The translations under genes and the position numbers were made by a program. A DNA stretch of 64,000 nt from contig OX463862.1 in NCBI GenBank assembly GCA_949825065.1, forward strand, positions 12,705,592 to 12,769,591, written 5' to 3'. Position 1 is the stretch's first letter, and each line of letters begins with the position of its first letter. The notes beneath the pieces are model-generated. The model made no database searches, was not told the origin of the DNA, and saw only the letters and a list, made by a program, of their open reading frames with translations. Shown here one piece after another: positions 55,401 through 61,345 of the stretch. The stretch is from Odontocerum albicorne. Taxonomy: Eukaryota; Arthropoda; Insecta; Trichoptera; Odontoceridae.

Positions 55401-57184
55401 GTTTTTAGACCTTCTTACGGTGGAGGGCCTGTAATCAGCAATTGGTTATCATCATATCGAACCATGGGTGGTACTCCTCATTTATTCAAATCAGTCCCTC
55501 GTCAACAGGATCAACTCCAAGACCGCCCAATTACTGATATTTCTCAGCCAATAGAGACTCTTCATTTATTCAACATATTCAAATTGAAGATGCGACAATA
55601 TTGTATAGACAGCTTTGTCTCACATACATGGTATGCATGTATGTTAATAATAAATGCTGTAGAAATGCATGCATTGACAAAAATACATGGAATGGCAATG
55701 TATGATAGAATACGGAATGAAGTGATAAGGAATGAATGTAAACTTAAGGCTGATGTGTTAAGAGCACGCTGAGATGTTATGGGCATGTGGAACGAATAAA
55801 TTAAGAAAAACTAACAAAACAGATATGATATATACAAATGTGAGTGGAAAGCGTGCAAGAAGAAGACCAAGGAAAGTATAATTGGATCGAATGAAAGATA
55901 TTCTGAAAAAAGAGAATGTAGAAAATCAGAGTAATTGTAGTAGAAGTTATATAGATGTAGAAGAGGCTAAGGATGTGTGTCGGAAGAGATAAGTCTAGCG
56001 CTCTGTCCTCTCTGGCTACCCCGACAAGGAAATGGCGTGATGGTATGTATGTATATCTTCTAACTTAGACTGTAATTTTTTAAATAAATGTATTTGTTTT
56101 TTTCGAAAAATGTGTTTTTTTTTCCCAAGCATGCATGCTGATATTTCACCGATCCTAAAGGTTAAAAAAAGATGGGCTAGCATGAACTTGTTAAAATTGG
56201 AAGATAAACTAGGTTAACCTAGGTAATAACTCCAACTTATCTATCCTTAGACAAAAAGAAGAGTATAAATTTTTAGTCAAATAAATGAAACACAATTTTT
56301 TTTTTAATTTTGTATTCGCCACTGTTTTATTTGGGTTCACTACCAGTTTCAAAGACCTCCGTCTTCCTCGTCAGGTGAAGTTGATATAAATTATATCTAA
56401 AAAAAATCTAATTGTAATATAGGGTCTTTCGAATTGAGCGAAAATTCACGATTTGCTTTGCAAGAATTTAAAAAACTGCTCAATTTTAAAGACCCTTTAG
56501 GTACAGGAGAGTGAGAGGGGAGATGCGGGTAATAAGGAGAGGGGAATAGGTAGGCGTCAAAAAAATGAGAATTTTGAATGGGAAAAAGACATCTTTTTGA
56601 CACCTAACATACCTACTCCCCCACCCCTCTCCTGTACCTAATACAATTAGAAAAAATGTATTTTAGACATAATTTAATTCATCTTCACCTGATGAAGAAG
56701 ACGGAGGTCTTTGAAACCAGTAGTGAGCTCAAATAAAACAGTGGTGAAAACAAAATTAAAAAAAAAAATGTTTTATTTATTTTACTAAAAAATTATAGAC
56801 ATGACACCACGAAGTGAAACCAATGTCTTTTCTAAGATTCAAGAAAAATAAGTGTTTAAAAAAGTGACCTTATTCTGTTTAGGTGGGGTAGGTCCCTCCG
56901 TGTCATCATCAGCGTCTAAAACTTCATCGAGAAGGTCGTTCAAATCTTCATTGTTGGATCCGTCACTGGACGATTCGTCGGAATCGTCTCTCTCATTTGT
57001 AAGTGCTCTTTCTCTGGACCTTCTCTTAGACCTCAAAGCTTTGCGGGCTTTTGAGATGGCAGACGGCTCCTTGGGTTTCTGGACACCGGCAGCTTTCAAC
57101 ACTTCACGACCAAAAGATGTATTTCCCCAGTCATCGTTGCCTGTGTGCGAGTTGATCTGCGAATCTAAACTAGTGTTGTGGCTG
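37122..57184 (-). CDS. ANLN: Anillin (scraps) orthologue, C-terminal ten exons
   Basis: Anillin is a scaffold of the cytokinetic ring that links actin, myosin II, septins, RhoA and membrane lipids. Ten exons, all with GT-AG borders and matching phases, give about 610 residues. In order they are: a charged linker (57184-56869), a linker (55384-55181), a coiled stretch and the start of the anillin homology domain (51565-51386), that domain (50378-42016), and the PH domain (38507-37122). Diagnostic matches to known anillins are [51 protein letters not shown] and [14 protein letters not shown]. The N-terminal half (myosin- and actin-binding) must lie beyond 57184; no earlier exon was found up to 64000. 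Introns (about 0.65-3.6 kb) hold most of the mobile elements listed here. Confidence 0.95.
37690..38110 (-). mobile_element. LINE C-terminal fragment in an anillin intron
   Basis: The minus strand reads [40 protein letters not shown], then a stop, and later [19 protein letters not shown]. The MPD.RLP.Q.L.GEL..G.R..GGQ.KR block followed by CPHCGR.C.ARIGL.SH is the tail of a widespread metazoan LINE. Frameshifts are present. Confidence 0.72.
38140..38215 (-). mobile_element. SINE-1 tRNA-like head fragment
   Basis: CACCAGTTAGACCACAGGGG with TCATC is the inverse of the A-box region of SINE-1. About 75 bp remain, close to the PH-domain exon. Confidence 0.5.
38298..38507 (-). CDS. ANLN: Anillin exon, PH domain N-terminal half
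   Basis: It encodes [60 protein letters not shown] and [27 protein letters not shown] is the hallmark of anillin PH domains, which bind phosphoinositides and septins at the furrow membrane. Acceptor TATTTTCAG, donor AAG|GTATTA, phase 0. Confidence 0.96.
38520..39160. other. Intronic AT-rich sequence
   Basis: No repeat or ORF recognised. Confidence 0.4.
39164..39309. mobile_element. MITE M2, copy 1
   Basis: The ends pair over about 50 bp (ACCCGACAGTAAGTAATAC, ACATAGTTTGTAGAGCGTC, ATCTCTGTC and the inverse). The loop is about 40 bp. A second copy with the same arms but a different loop is at 58645. Confidence 0.88.
39590..40650. mobile_element. LINE-A pieces, rearranged
   Basis: At 39600 on the plus strand a frame reads [19 protein letters not shown], the RT motif before YADD. 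From 39725 to 40140 the tail runs on the minus strand (ending with the GGGGTAGGCAGAAAGG signature). At 40505-40650 a plus-strand frame reads [38 protein letters not shown]. The pieces are therefore inverted relative to one another: either separate insertions or one inverted copy. Confidence 0.7.
40154..40470. repeat. 35-bp minisatellite grown from LINE-A sequence
   Basis: The unit CAACTCTTCCATCATCTGAG plus AAAATACTATCCAAA repeats about eight times. The same sequence occurs once in the LINE-A copy at 14575-14615 in inverse (TTTTCTCAGACGATGGAAG), so the unit is LINE coding sequence. Confidence 0.93.
41100..41300 (-). mobile_element. SINE-1, decayed
   Basis: Shows the order of body and head of SINE-1: CTTCCAGCCAACCAGAAAG, AAAAAAATCGGGGTTTCGAC, CTCAACCCTCGGGTTG and the degenerate head TTACTAGATTATC. 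Confidence 0.6.
41408..41850 (-). mobile_element. LINE (RTE-type) C-terminus, one frameshift
   Basis: The minus strand reads [36 protein letters not shown], then after a deletion [35 protein letters not shown] and [16 protein letters not shown]. It is the same family as 28478, from which it differs by scattered changes and loss of about 60 bp around 41720. Confidence 0.85.
42016..42189 (-). CDS. ANLN: Anillin exon, homology domain end
   Basis: It encodes [57 protein letters not shown] and [12 protein letters not shown] is nearly identical to the vertebrate ASPGGLSAVRT. It is GC-rich against the AT-rich introns. Acceptor TTTTTAG, donor AAG|GTACAC. Confidence 0.94.
42274..42380. mobile_element. 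TTAA-flanked element, P4, copy 1 (107 bp)
   Basis: TTAA is at 42270 and 42381. The ends are CACGTTCACTGCGT, perfectly inverted over 14 bp, with an inner pair GGCTCCCGTG / GGGAGCCGTG region. A longer copy lies at 62737. It sits 81 bp upstream of an anillin acceptor. Confidence 0.88.
42470..42775 (-). mobile_element. Possible third SINE family
   Basis: The minus strand shows GGTTGTGATTCGGAGCCC, a B-box-like stretch, preceded by a tRNA-like CATACCGTGCGGTTACATAC. Flanking GC-rich sequence has no coding frame. A single copy, so the family is uncertain. Confidence 0.45.
42881..43776 (-). mobile_element. Mariner-like element, 896 bp, TA-flanked
   Basis: The ends are CGAGGGTCATCCAGAAAGTA and TACTTTCTGGATGACCTTCG with TA on both sides. 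The minus strand encodes [39 protein letters not shown] (helix-turn-helix), [37 protein letters not shown] (first catalytic D) and, near the end, a [17 protein letters not shown] C-terminus. Frameshifts and loss of the region with the second and third D make it inactive. Confidence 0.88.
43858..44073. repeat. 36-bp minisatellite, six units, next to an anillin splice donor
   Basis: The unit GTATGTGTGTAGACATAGGG plus CAGTTAACAAAGTACT is repeated six times. The last unit ends 33 bp from the donor of the exon at 44107. Since 36 is a multiple of three, both strands stay open. Confidence 0.95.
44107..44187 (-). CDS. ANLN: Anillin exon, homology domain
   Basis: A short 27-residue exon, [20 protein letters not shown] then YHIATKK. 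It continues FEINIEVYSLV of vertebrate anillin. Acceptor TTTGTAG, donor AAG|GTACGT. A 36-bp minisatellite begins 33 bp into the downstream intron. Confidence 0.9.
44260..44375 (-). mobile_element. LINE-B short fragment
   Basis: The inverse of CTTTCCTCGGTCTACCCC and GGTTGGCCACATTG gives the GHV…GRGRPRK signature of the LINE tails seen elsewhere in the window. Confidence 0.5.
44409..45145. mobile_element. Repeat element X, copy 2 (anillin intron)
   Basis: End to end similar to 25560-26271, including both termini (GAGGTAATATTTAAAAAAGA and AATGTTACCTC) and the internal TGGACATGATC plus T-run motifs. It differs by small indels only. Confidence 0.8.
45146..45365 (-). mobile_element. LINE-A fragment
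   Basis: The minus strand reads [20 protein letters not shown] then [14 protein letters not shown], the segment just after the RT domain. Confidence 0.7.
45395..45545 (-). mobile_element. SINE-2 copy
   Basis: AATAATAATAAAAAAAGACA, ATAGTGCCGTTATTCTCAAA and GGAAGGCAATGGCTGCGGAT match the SINE-2 units at 22370 and 58825. Confidence 0.55.
45690..46180 (-). mobile_element. LINE-A fragment split by a SINE
   Basis: CATATCTTCCTAAAATAACA, CCCCAAATAACAAAAATTCT and TCATTGTTCGCCCATACATT are the inverse of the LINE-A segment seen at 14500-14640. The SINE at 45885 interrupts it, after which CATTCACCCTTTTATTAACG resumes. Confidence 0.6.
45885..46070 (-). mobile_element. SINE-1, best-preserved copy
   Basis: On the minus strand: a tRNA-like head (TGACCTCCGTGGCCTGGTGG, TAAGACACTTGTCTGC, GGTTGCGGGTTGGATCCC), a T/A-rich joint, then the body (CAGTCTGGTTTTTACTTAGG, GGTTGGTTGGAAGAGATTGC, CACATGGCAATAAACTCGCC) and an A-rich tail. 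ATCATT flanks both sides, a short target duplication in the LINE fragment it entered. It was copied by RNA polymerase III and mobilised by a LINE. Confidence 0.85.
46202..46347 (-). CDS. ANLN: Anillin exon, homology domain core
   Basis: It encodes [36 protein letters not shown] and [21 protein letters not shown] corresponds to YYLVLIKCGA. Acceptor TTATTGCAG; donor AAG|GTTTGT is non-consensus after +4 but in phase 0. Repeat element X starts only 38 bp upstream of the acceptor, so its branch point must lie in that gap or in the repeat. Confidence 0.92.
46386..46943. mobile_element. Repeat element X, copy 3, 5'-truncated
   Basis: It begins inside the element (AATTAAAATAGTTATTCTAG) and runs to the right terminus AATGTTACCTC. 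It has the same internal order as copies 1 and 2. Its right end continues directly into the 60-bp array. Confidence 0.8.
46905..47330. repeat. 60-bp array, seven near-perfect units
   Basis: Each unit is GTATCCGATGGACATGATCT, then TTTTTTAATGTTACCTCCTC, then ATATGAGTATGTATGCCCCA. The first 40 bp are the right end of element X and the rest is its flank. The units are virtually identical, so the array is young or homogenised. 60 is a multiple of three, which creates a 136-codon frame that is not a gene. Confidence 0.97.
47335..47709. other. Unassigned sequence with a minus-strand ORF
   Basis: A 121-codon minus-strand frame (47453-47818) runs into the hAT-like element. Its first 36 codons come from that element. 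The remainder ([20 protein letters not shown] and a lysine-rich end) has no recognised domain. I do not call a gene. Confidence 0.4.
47710..48010. mobile_element. hAT-like MITE with perfect 8-bp duplication
   Basis: The ends are CAGTGCTTCCCA and TGGGAAGCACTG; ATCTATAG flanks both sides. Inside the ends lie GGCCCCC tracts, as in the widespread hAT ends that read CAGTGnTTCCCAA. No ORF. 301 bp. Confidence 0.93.
48011..48231. other. Intronic spacer
   Basis: AT-rich, nothing recognised. Confidence 0.4.
48234..49163 (+). mobile_element. Mariner, 930 bp, TA-flanked, internally deleted
   Basis: The ends are CTACCTTGATCAAAAAGTTT and its exact inverse, with TA at 48232 and 49164. The plus strand carries a broken N-terminus, then [35 protein letters not shown] and [16 protein letters not shown]. 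After a deletion come [16 protein letters not shown] (third catalytic D), [40 protein letters not shown] and a stop. Full mariners are about 1.3 kb, so about 350 bp with the first two catalytic residues are gone. Confidence 0.93.
49164..49490. other. Intronic AT-rich sequence
   Basis: Nothing recognised. Confidence 0.4.
49492..49635 (-). CDS. ANLN: Anillin exon, homology domain
   Basis: It enters in phase 1 to give [18 protein letters not shown], then [20 protein letters not shown] and [11 protein letters not shown]. The pattern of alternating strands ending in L-x-L-P-L-R-x-D-Y corresponds to SEIRLPLKADFV of vertebrate anillin. Acceptor TTTCCAG, donor GCAG|GTAGGG, exits phase 1. Confidence 0.92.
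49796..49968. repeat. 41-bp minisatellite, four units
   Basis: The unit GAGTGATGCCGTATGGTTTG plus GCTCATGATGTCAACATTTTG is repeated four times in the intron upstream of the exon at 49492. Confidence 0.92.
50288..50378 (-). CDS. ANLN: Anillin exon, start of the homology domain
   Basis: It encodes [14 protein letters not shown], then [16 protein letters not shown], and leaves one base over (91 bp). This is the best conserved anillin signature (ASQALNCC…EAERLLLIA in vertebrates). The donor is GCCA|GTGAGT. The acceptor AATGTTCCAG is part of a 46-bp direct duplication that places a second, identical acceptor 46 bp upstream (see findings). Confidence 0.93.
50365..50456. repeat. 46-bp tandem duplication spanning an anillin splice acceptor
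   Basis: Two units, 50365-50410 and 50411-50456, each contain (minus strand) TTAATGTTCCAG and GCTAGTCAAGCTTT. They differ at three positions. The unit covers about 32 bp of intron end plus the first 14 bp of the exon. Confidence 0.95.
50457..50815. other. Intronic sequence
   Basis: GC content is slightly above the surroundings at 50510-50600. No frame or repeat recognised. Confidence 0.35.
50816..51375 (+). mobile_element. Deleted DDE transposon, family D2, copy 2
   Basis: The ends are AAGGGTCTTTCAAATTGAGC and GCTCAATTTGAAAAACCCTT. The plus strand starts [17 protein letters not shown], then jumps to [11 protein letters not shown] (third catalytic D in SCDLTP), [40 protein letters not shown] and [20 protein letters not shown]. 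An internal deletion joins the first 20 or so residues to the C-terminal third. It lies in the intron immediately beyond the donor at 51386. Confidence 0.87.
51386..51565 (-). CDS. ANLN: Anillin exon, coiled region before the homology domain
   Basis: It encodes 60 residues: [38 protein letters not shown] and [16 protein letters not shown]. The heptad-like KELLEEV…QNTVISQ matches the vertebrate IKELLEEISLQQNVI. Acceptor TTATTATAG, donor CAG|GTAAAT, phase 0 at both ends. The D2 transposon at 50816-51375 ends 11 bp beyond the donor. Confidence 0.93.
51594..51661. repeat. 22-bp minisatellite, three units
   Basis: AGGAAAATAAATTACAAATT plus TT repeated three times, about 30 bp upstream of an anillin acceptor. 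Confidence 0.93.
51742..52012. mobile_element. Large palindrome, about 125-bp arms
   Basis: The left arm GCGAGTCGTTTAGTATCAAA, AACAGCAATCTGTCAATTTT … AACATGGTAACAAAAACAAC is inverted on the right with about 90% identity. The loop is about 12 bp. It has no coding capacity and is probably a MITE, inserted at the edge of a LINE fragment. Confidence 0.88.
52015..52560 (-). mobile_element. LINE-A tail, reverse orientation
   Basis: The minus strand reads [20 protein letters not shown] then [20 protein letters not shown], the standard LINE-A end. It begins with the CTCCCTGTTGG inverse of CCGACAGGGAAACGG. The upstream part (52260-52560) is decayed. Confidence 0.72.
52570..53712. repeat. 36-bp minisatellite, about 17 units, split by a foldback element
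   Basis: The unit ATATAATCACCAGTCAACTA plus TATCAAGACACTCCTT is repeated about fifteen times from 53150 to 53710. One or two further units (ATCACCAGTCAGCAATATCA) lie at 52605-52643, left of the foldback element. Variants alternate CAACTATATC, CAGCAATATC and CACCAATATC. Confidence 0.95.
52644..53144. mobile_element. Foldback element, about 205-bp inverted arms, TA-flanked
   Basis: The ends are CAGGGTGGAGCAGAGGAAAC and GTTTCCTCTGCGCCACCCTG. The arms pair through AAGCGTAACATTGTTTATTT and GTGAAAAATAATGTCAGGCA to a loop of about 90 bp around 52870-52940. TA flanks both sides. The ORFs over it are not genes. Confidence 0.92.
53713..54049. other. Unassigned intronic segment with a short palindrome
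   Basis: At 53980-54025, CCCGATGTTTGGACAA and its inverse TTGTCCAAACATCGGG surround a short loop. The rest (53760-53960) is GC-average with no readable frame and may be a decayed element. Confidence 0.45.
54058..54948. mobile_element. hAT-like element, 891 bp, perfect 8-bp duplication
   Basis: The ends are CAGAGGTGGCCATAC and, inverted, CAGGAGTGGCCAACC; ATGTAAAT flanks both sides. GTGGCCAAC ends are typical of hAT elements. No transposase frame is visible. A 119-bp internal duplication accounts for part of its length. Confidence 0.9.
54591..54820. repeat. 119-bp duplication inside the hAT-like element
   Basis: CTTGTTAATTGGTGCTCCAA through CTAAGCGAAGCAGATCC occurs twice, at 54591 and 54710, with very few differences. 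Confidence 0.93.
55181..55384 (-). CDS. ANLN: Anillin exon, linker
   Basis: It encodes 68 residues beginning [19 protein letters not shown] and ending [14 protein letters not shown]. It has a TTTTTGCAG acceptor and a CAG|GTATGT donor, and is phase 0 at both ends. A proline/lysine block ([17 protein letters not shown]) resembles kinase-target segments seen in anillin linkers. The VSFYRKQQ motif is conserved just before the coiled region in insect anillins as I recall them. Confidence 0.85.
55640..56065 (+). mobile_element. LINE-A 3' end in an anillin intron
   Basis: It reads [37 protein letters not shown], then broken frames for the basic block and [11 protein letters not shown], ending CTACCCCGACAAGGAAATGG with a TATGTATG tail. 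Confidence 0.78.
56420..56497. mobile_element. Minimal D2 derivative (MITE, 78 bp)
   Basis: AGGGTCTTTCGAATTGAGCG and GCTCAATTTTAAAGACCCTT are the D2 terminal repeats. Only about 40 bp remain between them. Confidence 0.85.
56498..56640. mobile_element. Palindromic element beside the D2 MITE
   Basis: TAGGTACAGGAGAGTGAGAG and AGATGTCTTTTTGACGCC-type arms pair with GACACCTAACATACCTACTC and CCCCTCTCCTGTACCTA. The arms are imperfect and purine/pyrimidine biased. Confidence 0.6.
56869..57184 (-). CDS. ANLN: Anillin exon, charged linker
   Basis: It encodes about 105 residues: [56 protein letters not shown], then an acidic run ([35 protein letters not shown]). A basic block followed by an acidic one fits the variable middle of anillins. 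The acceptor is TTTTACAG at 57185; the first base completes a Ser codon (phase 2 entry), though the neighbouring CAG three bases on is an equal candidate. The donor is AAG|GTCACT, weak but in phase. Confidence 0.82.
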
Positions 57185-57329
57185 CTGTAAAATGATAAAA
57201 ATAAATAAATTTCAGATACATAGTAAACAGAAAAACACACTGAGATAGTTTGGACATGTAGAAAGTTTGCAGGATATGGTCATGAATAAAAGACAAAATG
57301 CAAGTAAAGGCCAACAAAAAATCAATATA

Positions 57330-57817
57330 TCAGGTCTGGAAATATGAAACCGGAATTTACTCATAGATGGCTCTAGTTGTCAATGTAGTGACTGTCAAAC
57401 CACGTCATTGGCGCCTTTTTCTTGTGTTTACATTTGTCAAAGACCTTTAACTCGCAACAATACAAGTTTAATACAACTACATATGTTTTCATAGCGTTGA
57501 ACATGTCTGTTTTTATGCCTGAAAACTACGATTTGCGGACAGCATTGATTTTCTGTTACCATTTGAAGAAAACTGCTGCAGAATCGCATCGAATGCTTGT
57601 CGAAGCTTACGGTGAGCATGCTCTTGGTTATTTGCATCGATGGGACACGCACTTGCTGAACAGCGCTTCACTTCTTACAAAAATGGCTCGATGATTGGTT
57701 TGCCTCAAAAGAGCAACAGTTTTTTTGGCGTGGCATCCACAAATTGTCAAGAGAGATGGGGAAAATGTGTAGCTAGCGATGGGCAATACTTCGAATAATT
57801 TTTATTTACAGACCTAA
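57330..57817 (+). mobile_element. Mariner, 488 bp, internally deleted
   Basis: The ends are TCAGGTCTGGAAATATG and CAGACCTAA, with TA outside. The plus strand reads MPENYDLRTALIFCYHLKKT, AAESHRMLVEAYGEHAL (the first helix-turn-helix), then after a deletion broken frames giving WFASKEQQFFWRGIHKL and RWGKCVASDGQYFE before a stop. It ends about 150 bp 5' of the first anillin exon in the window. Confidence 0.85.
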
Positions 57818-58640
57818 TAATGCACATAAGAACTCGGAAAATCATCTAAATGTAGAGAAAAAGTCATAAATTATATCCAAGACCTTACAAGTATGTTAAT
57901 AAGTTATACAATAAGGTTTGGCAGAACTAGAATATACAAAGAACCCTGATGCACTCAGCGTTGAATCTTCAAGGTAATAAGAATCTTCTTAATAAGAATT
58001 TTTTTATTTTATTAACGTTAAATCTAAATGATATTTTGCAAACTTGATTCAGCTTTTTCTTCTTTCTCCGAGACAAACTGAAAAAAATGCAAGAACAATA
58101 GAAAACTGAATTTATTATGATGAGTGACTAAATTCTCACGTTCCTTGTTTTTTGTGACATCTATCATCAATTTCTCAACAATTCCCATTTCTCGATGATG
58201 TCTCGTCATAATAATATAAATTCATCGCTTTCAATATAAAAACAGATAGTTTATATTATACAGTTTAGGTTCTGCTCATTTTGTTACCAAAAATGCCAAA
58301 CATGTGTCATTAAAAATATTATAATCACAATTAAATAGATATACAACTCATAAATCAGAAAATAAATAAATAGCAACACCATTAACCTCTAAGGGAGTGA
58401 GATTTTGTAAGTAAAATAAAAAAATTATTTTGTAAGTAATATAAATAACGTAATTGCGGCCGCCATATACAAAATAATTGAATAGATAAAAACATTCGAG
58501 CCATGTCCGTTTTATGGATAAATTCATGTATTCGGGAGTAAAAACATTGGATGTACCGTGTACGTCCATACTCCCTTGAGATAAAAATCACTCGCCGTAC
58601 ACCGTACGGCCATATTCATTTAGAGGTTAAATATAGAGGT
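57818..58640. other. AT-rich stretch 5' of the visible anillin exons
   Basis: Probably anillin intron. A minus-strand stretch FVSEKEEKAESSLQNII follows an acceptor-like TTTTTTTCAG at 58080, but its phase does not fit and it ends in a stop, so it is not called. Confidence 0.4.
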
Positions 58641-58644
58641 ACAG

Positions 58645-58777
58645 AACCCGGCGGTAAGTAATACACATAGTTTGTAGAGTGTCGTCTCTGTCCGGTATCA
58701 TAGTCACGATACAATTAACGTATCGTGCGACAGAGACGACACTCTATAAACTATATGTATTACTTACCGCGGGGTAA
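58645..58777. mobile_element. MITE M2, copy 2
   Basis: ACCCGGCGGTAAGTAATACA and its inverse TGTATTACTTACCGCGGGGT bound arms of about 55 bp. An inner palindrome, ACGATACAATTAACGTATCGT, makes the loop. Confidence 0.88.
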
Positions 58778-58824
58778 TGTAACTAATTTATTTTCATTTT
58801 TATTATTCACGGTACAAGTATAAT

Positions 58825-58915
58825 AATAATAAAAGGACAATTTATACGCCGTCATTTAGAGAAAAAACTCTCCTCAAGTATCGCACGCTTTACGTGATTT
58901 ATTGATTCTAAAAGA
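58825..58915 (-). mobile_element. SINE-2 fragment
   Basis: AATAATAATAAAAGGACAAT, TTATACGCCGTCATTTAGAG and AACTCTCCTCAAG match 22370-22440. Confidence 0.6.
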
Positions 58916-59010
58916 AATTGAGTAGCTATCGTATCGAAGCAGAGTATTGAAAAATACGTCAAGTGAATTGATTTTAATCTAGGTGAGATAGGGATTGATT
59001 CCAAATTTAA

Positions 59011-59245
59011 CACGTTCTCTGCCAACAAGTTTTGTCATAAAATAATTCTGAGGCCAAGTTGCGGTAACATGCGGAAGGGCCGCGTCAAGCAATCCCAGTA
59101 ACGTTTAACACAGAACTCGTGACTGACAGCACTGAATGGCAAGTTAAAGTAGGTACTCAGTGTCAGCCACTGGTGACTGACATAGCCCCGCCCCATTGGA
59201 GTATTCCAGTGTCAGTCACCCGTGACTGACAAGGCGGTCAATGTG
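59011..59245. mobile_element. TTAA-flanked element, P5
   Basis: TTAA is at 59007 and 59246. The ends are CACGTTCTCTGCC and, inverted, CACATTGACCGCC (imperfect). Inside, GTGACTGACAGCACTGAATG, CAGTGTCAGCCACTGGTGAC and GTGTCAGTCACCCGTGACTG form repeated GTCA-rich palindromes. Confidence 0.65.
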
Positions 59246-59263
59246 TTAAAAAAAGACACATAT

Positions 59264-59490
59264 TTATTTTCAATTAGAAGGCATACATAGCTTATTCCTT
59301 TCAATTAGAAGGCATACATAGCTTATTCCTTTCAATTAGTAGGCATACATAGCTCATTCCTTTCAATTAGAAGGCATACATAGCTTATTCCTTTCAATTA
59401 GAAGGCATACATTGCTTATTCATTTCAATTACAAGGCATACATAGCCTATTCCTTTCAATTAGAAGGCATACATAGCTTATTCCTTTCAA
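59264..59490. repeat. 31-bp minisatellite, seven units
   Basis: TTCCTTTCAATTAGAAGGCA plus TACATAGCTTA repeated with single-base variants. Confidence 0.94.
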
Positions 59491-60229
59491 TAGTGTAACA
59501 AATCAAGTGGGTTTAGCGGATCTTACTTATCATTTTCGTACTATCGTAAAGGCGCTATAGTAATAAATATGACAGAGATCAATTAATAATTCACGGAAAC
59601 TCCGCTAGCCGAGTTCTCTCTCGCAATAAAGACCCGGATGAATTGGAATCGATTATGGTATGGTTCGAGGTCCTGCGCATATCTGACACTTATGTTAGAT
59701 GGGGACGTGTCAACTCACCCTTTGCATATGTGGTCAGATGCAAATGACTGATGGCACTGTGAACGATGGCCTGGATGAACAAACGCGCTGCCTGGAGAAC
59801 TGAGTGAACTACTTATGACTACCGTACATCCTGTATTTTACATGGAATTTTTAAGTCCTGTAAAGTATCAATTGGACAACCAACTGTCCCGTATATTTAG
59901 TTGAATAAAATATAATTTTATTCTCTTTAATTGAATTTTAATGCAATGTTTCTCATTGGATAGTAAACTCAGAACTGCATTTTATGTATATAACTATATA
60001 TAACTCAAAAGATTGTGTATATGTCTATGCTGAGCATAGACAGTATACCATAGATATAATATGATTTATGGTACATGCACCAACACGCCTTAAGTCTTTT
60101 TTTATATTTTTATAATAGCCAATCCACCCAAACTAGGATGATTTGTGCCCCCAAATTAAAGTCAATATAATAAGACTAATTTTAAAAAATGACAATTCTA
60201 GATAATTTAAAGTTTCAAATATAACAATC
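59491..60229. other. Unassigned; GC-richer part could be an LTR
   Basis: At 59500-59830 composition changes and an AATAAA follows CTCTCTCGC, which could suit a solo LTR, but neither matching ends nor a duplication is clear. The remainder is AT-rich. Confidence 0.35.
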
Positions 60230-60510
60230 CATCTATAAGTGGAAAAATTCCACGAAGAAAGAAGAAACGCAACATACATTGGATGAGGTCAAGATATAAC
60301 TTTTAGTAAATCAAATTTGTCTTTAAAAGGGCAACCGAAAAATACATGGTCTATTGTTTCTACACCCAGACCAGAGCACACTCGCAGCAGGTGTGTACAA
60401 TTCTCCACAAACAACTTAAATCTTAGTAGAGGGATATTTAGACCATTCTACAGAAAGAAGTCAACTCTATAATGATAGATTTTATTTTCCTTTTTGAAAA
60501 AAGTGATGTG
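60230..60510 (-). mobile_element. LINE (CR1/I-type) C-terminal zinc-knuckle fragment
   Basis: The minus strand reads FVVENCTHLLRVCSGLGVET, IDHVFFGCPFKDKFDLL. CxxC…ETxxHxxxxC is the knuckle after the RT of jockey/I/CR1-type LINEs. Stops on both sides. Confidence 0.65.
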
Positions 60511-60659
60511 AAAATTCTTAACTGAGATTTGCTTCCAGGTGACTGAACTTTAAAAGAATGTACCATTTTGCTTTCTTAATTCAATAATAAAAAAGTATTG
60601 TTTAATGGTCAAGCTGATTTCTTATTAAGTTTAATCCTCAATATTTTCATGTTATTTGG

Positions 60660-60745
60660 CATTAATTTCTAGGGCTGGCATTAATTTCTTGGCGTTAATT
60701 TCTAGGGCTGGCATTAATTTCTAGGGCTGGCATTAATTTCTAGGG
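60660..60745. repeat. 19-bp minisatellite, four units
   Basis: GGCATTAATTTCTAGGGCT repeated, one copy shortened. Confidence 0.92.
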
Positions 60746-60892
60746 CTGTATTCAGTTCCTATTAAATTATTTGAGATGAATCCTCTTTCTTAGATCTTCA
60801 GAAATATTAACTATGTTTAGGATATTATAATTAGTAACAATTGTTCAATGCACCGTTTTTTTAATGTAATTTCATTAATTTGAATGGCACTT

Positions 60893-61345
60893 TATTTTAG
60901 TGTCAACGTTGATGTATGGAAGTGAAACATCGACTTGGAAAAGGTCTGAAATGAGCCGAATAAATGCTGTAGAATTTTGTGCACTGAGAAGAATACATGA
61001 CATGGAGTGACAATGTACGACAGAATAGGGAATTAAGTGTTTAAGTGTGAGTATGAAATTAAGGGTAATGTGTTGAGTAAGATGAAGAAAAGCACGCTGA
61101 GATGATTCGGGCATGTGGAATGAATAAATGAAGAAAGTCTAAGAAAAGAAATATACAGTGCAAATGTGAGTGAAAGGCGTGGAATCGAAATCGCGGATCG
61201 CACGATCAACGTGGGAGAACGGTTCAAGACTGACATTGGAGTGGCGAGGGGATCCTCGACTGCGAGGCCCGGCAACGACGCATGGACAGTAAAGGACAAT
61301 GTAAAAAAAGAAGAGCTATGAACTGGAAAGGACAATAAACAATCT
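60893..61345 (+). mobile_element. LINE-A 3' end
   Basis: It reads [34 protein letters not shown] and, in broken frames, LSKMKKSTLR and the GRR basic block. From 61185 it departs into GCGGATCGCACGATCAACG, not LINE-A sequence, so a second element may be joined here. Confidence 0.7.

Larger units (their letters stand above)
56300..56775. mobile_element. Inverted pair of Penelope-type terminal repeats
   Basis: Arms of about 100 bp face each other. The right arm reads CACCTGATGAAGAAGACGG, AGGTCTTTGAAACCAGTAG and CAAATAAAACAGTGG. The left arm is its inverse with CTGACGAGGAAGACGGAGG and GTCTTTGAAACTGG. Both resemble the Penelope-type ends at 9555 and 17492. Two smaller inverted-repeat elements lie between them. 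Confidence 0.65.

Noticed and set aside
58024..58090. Additional upstream anillin exon (FVSEKEEKAESS…)
   Set aside because: The acceptor is good, but the frame ends in a stop, the only possible donors give the wrong phase for the exon at 57184, and there is no family motif.
59491..59840. Solo LTR
   Set aside because: An AATAAA and a composition change are visible, but I could not find matching TG…CA ends or a target duplication.
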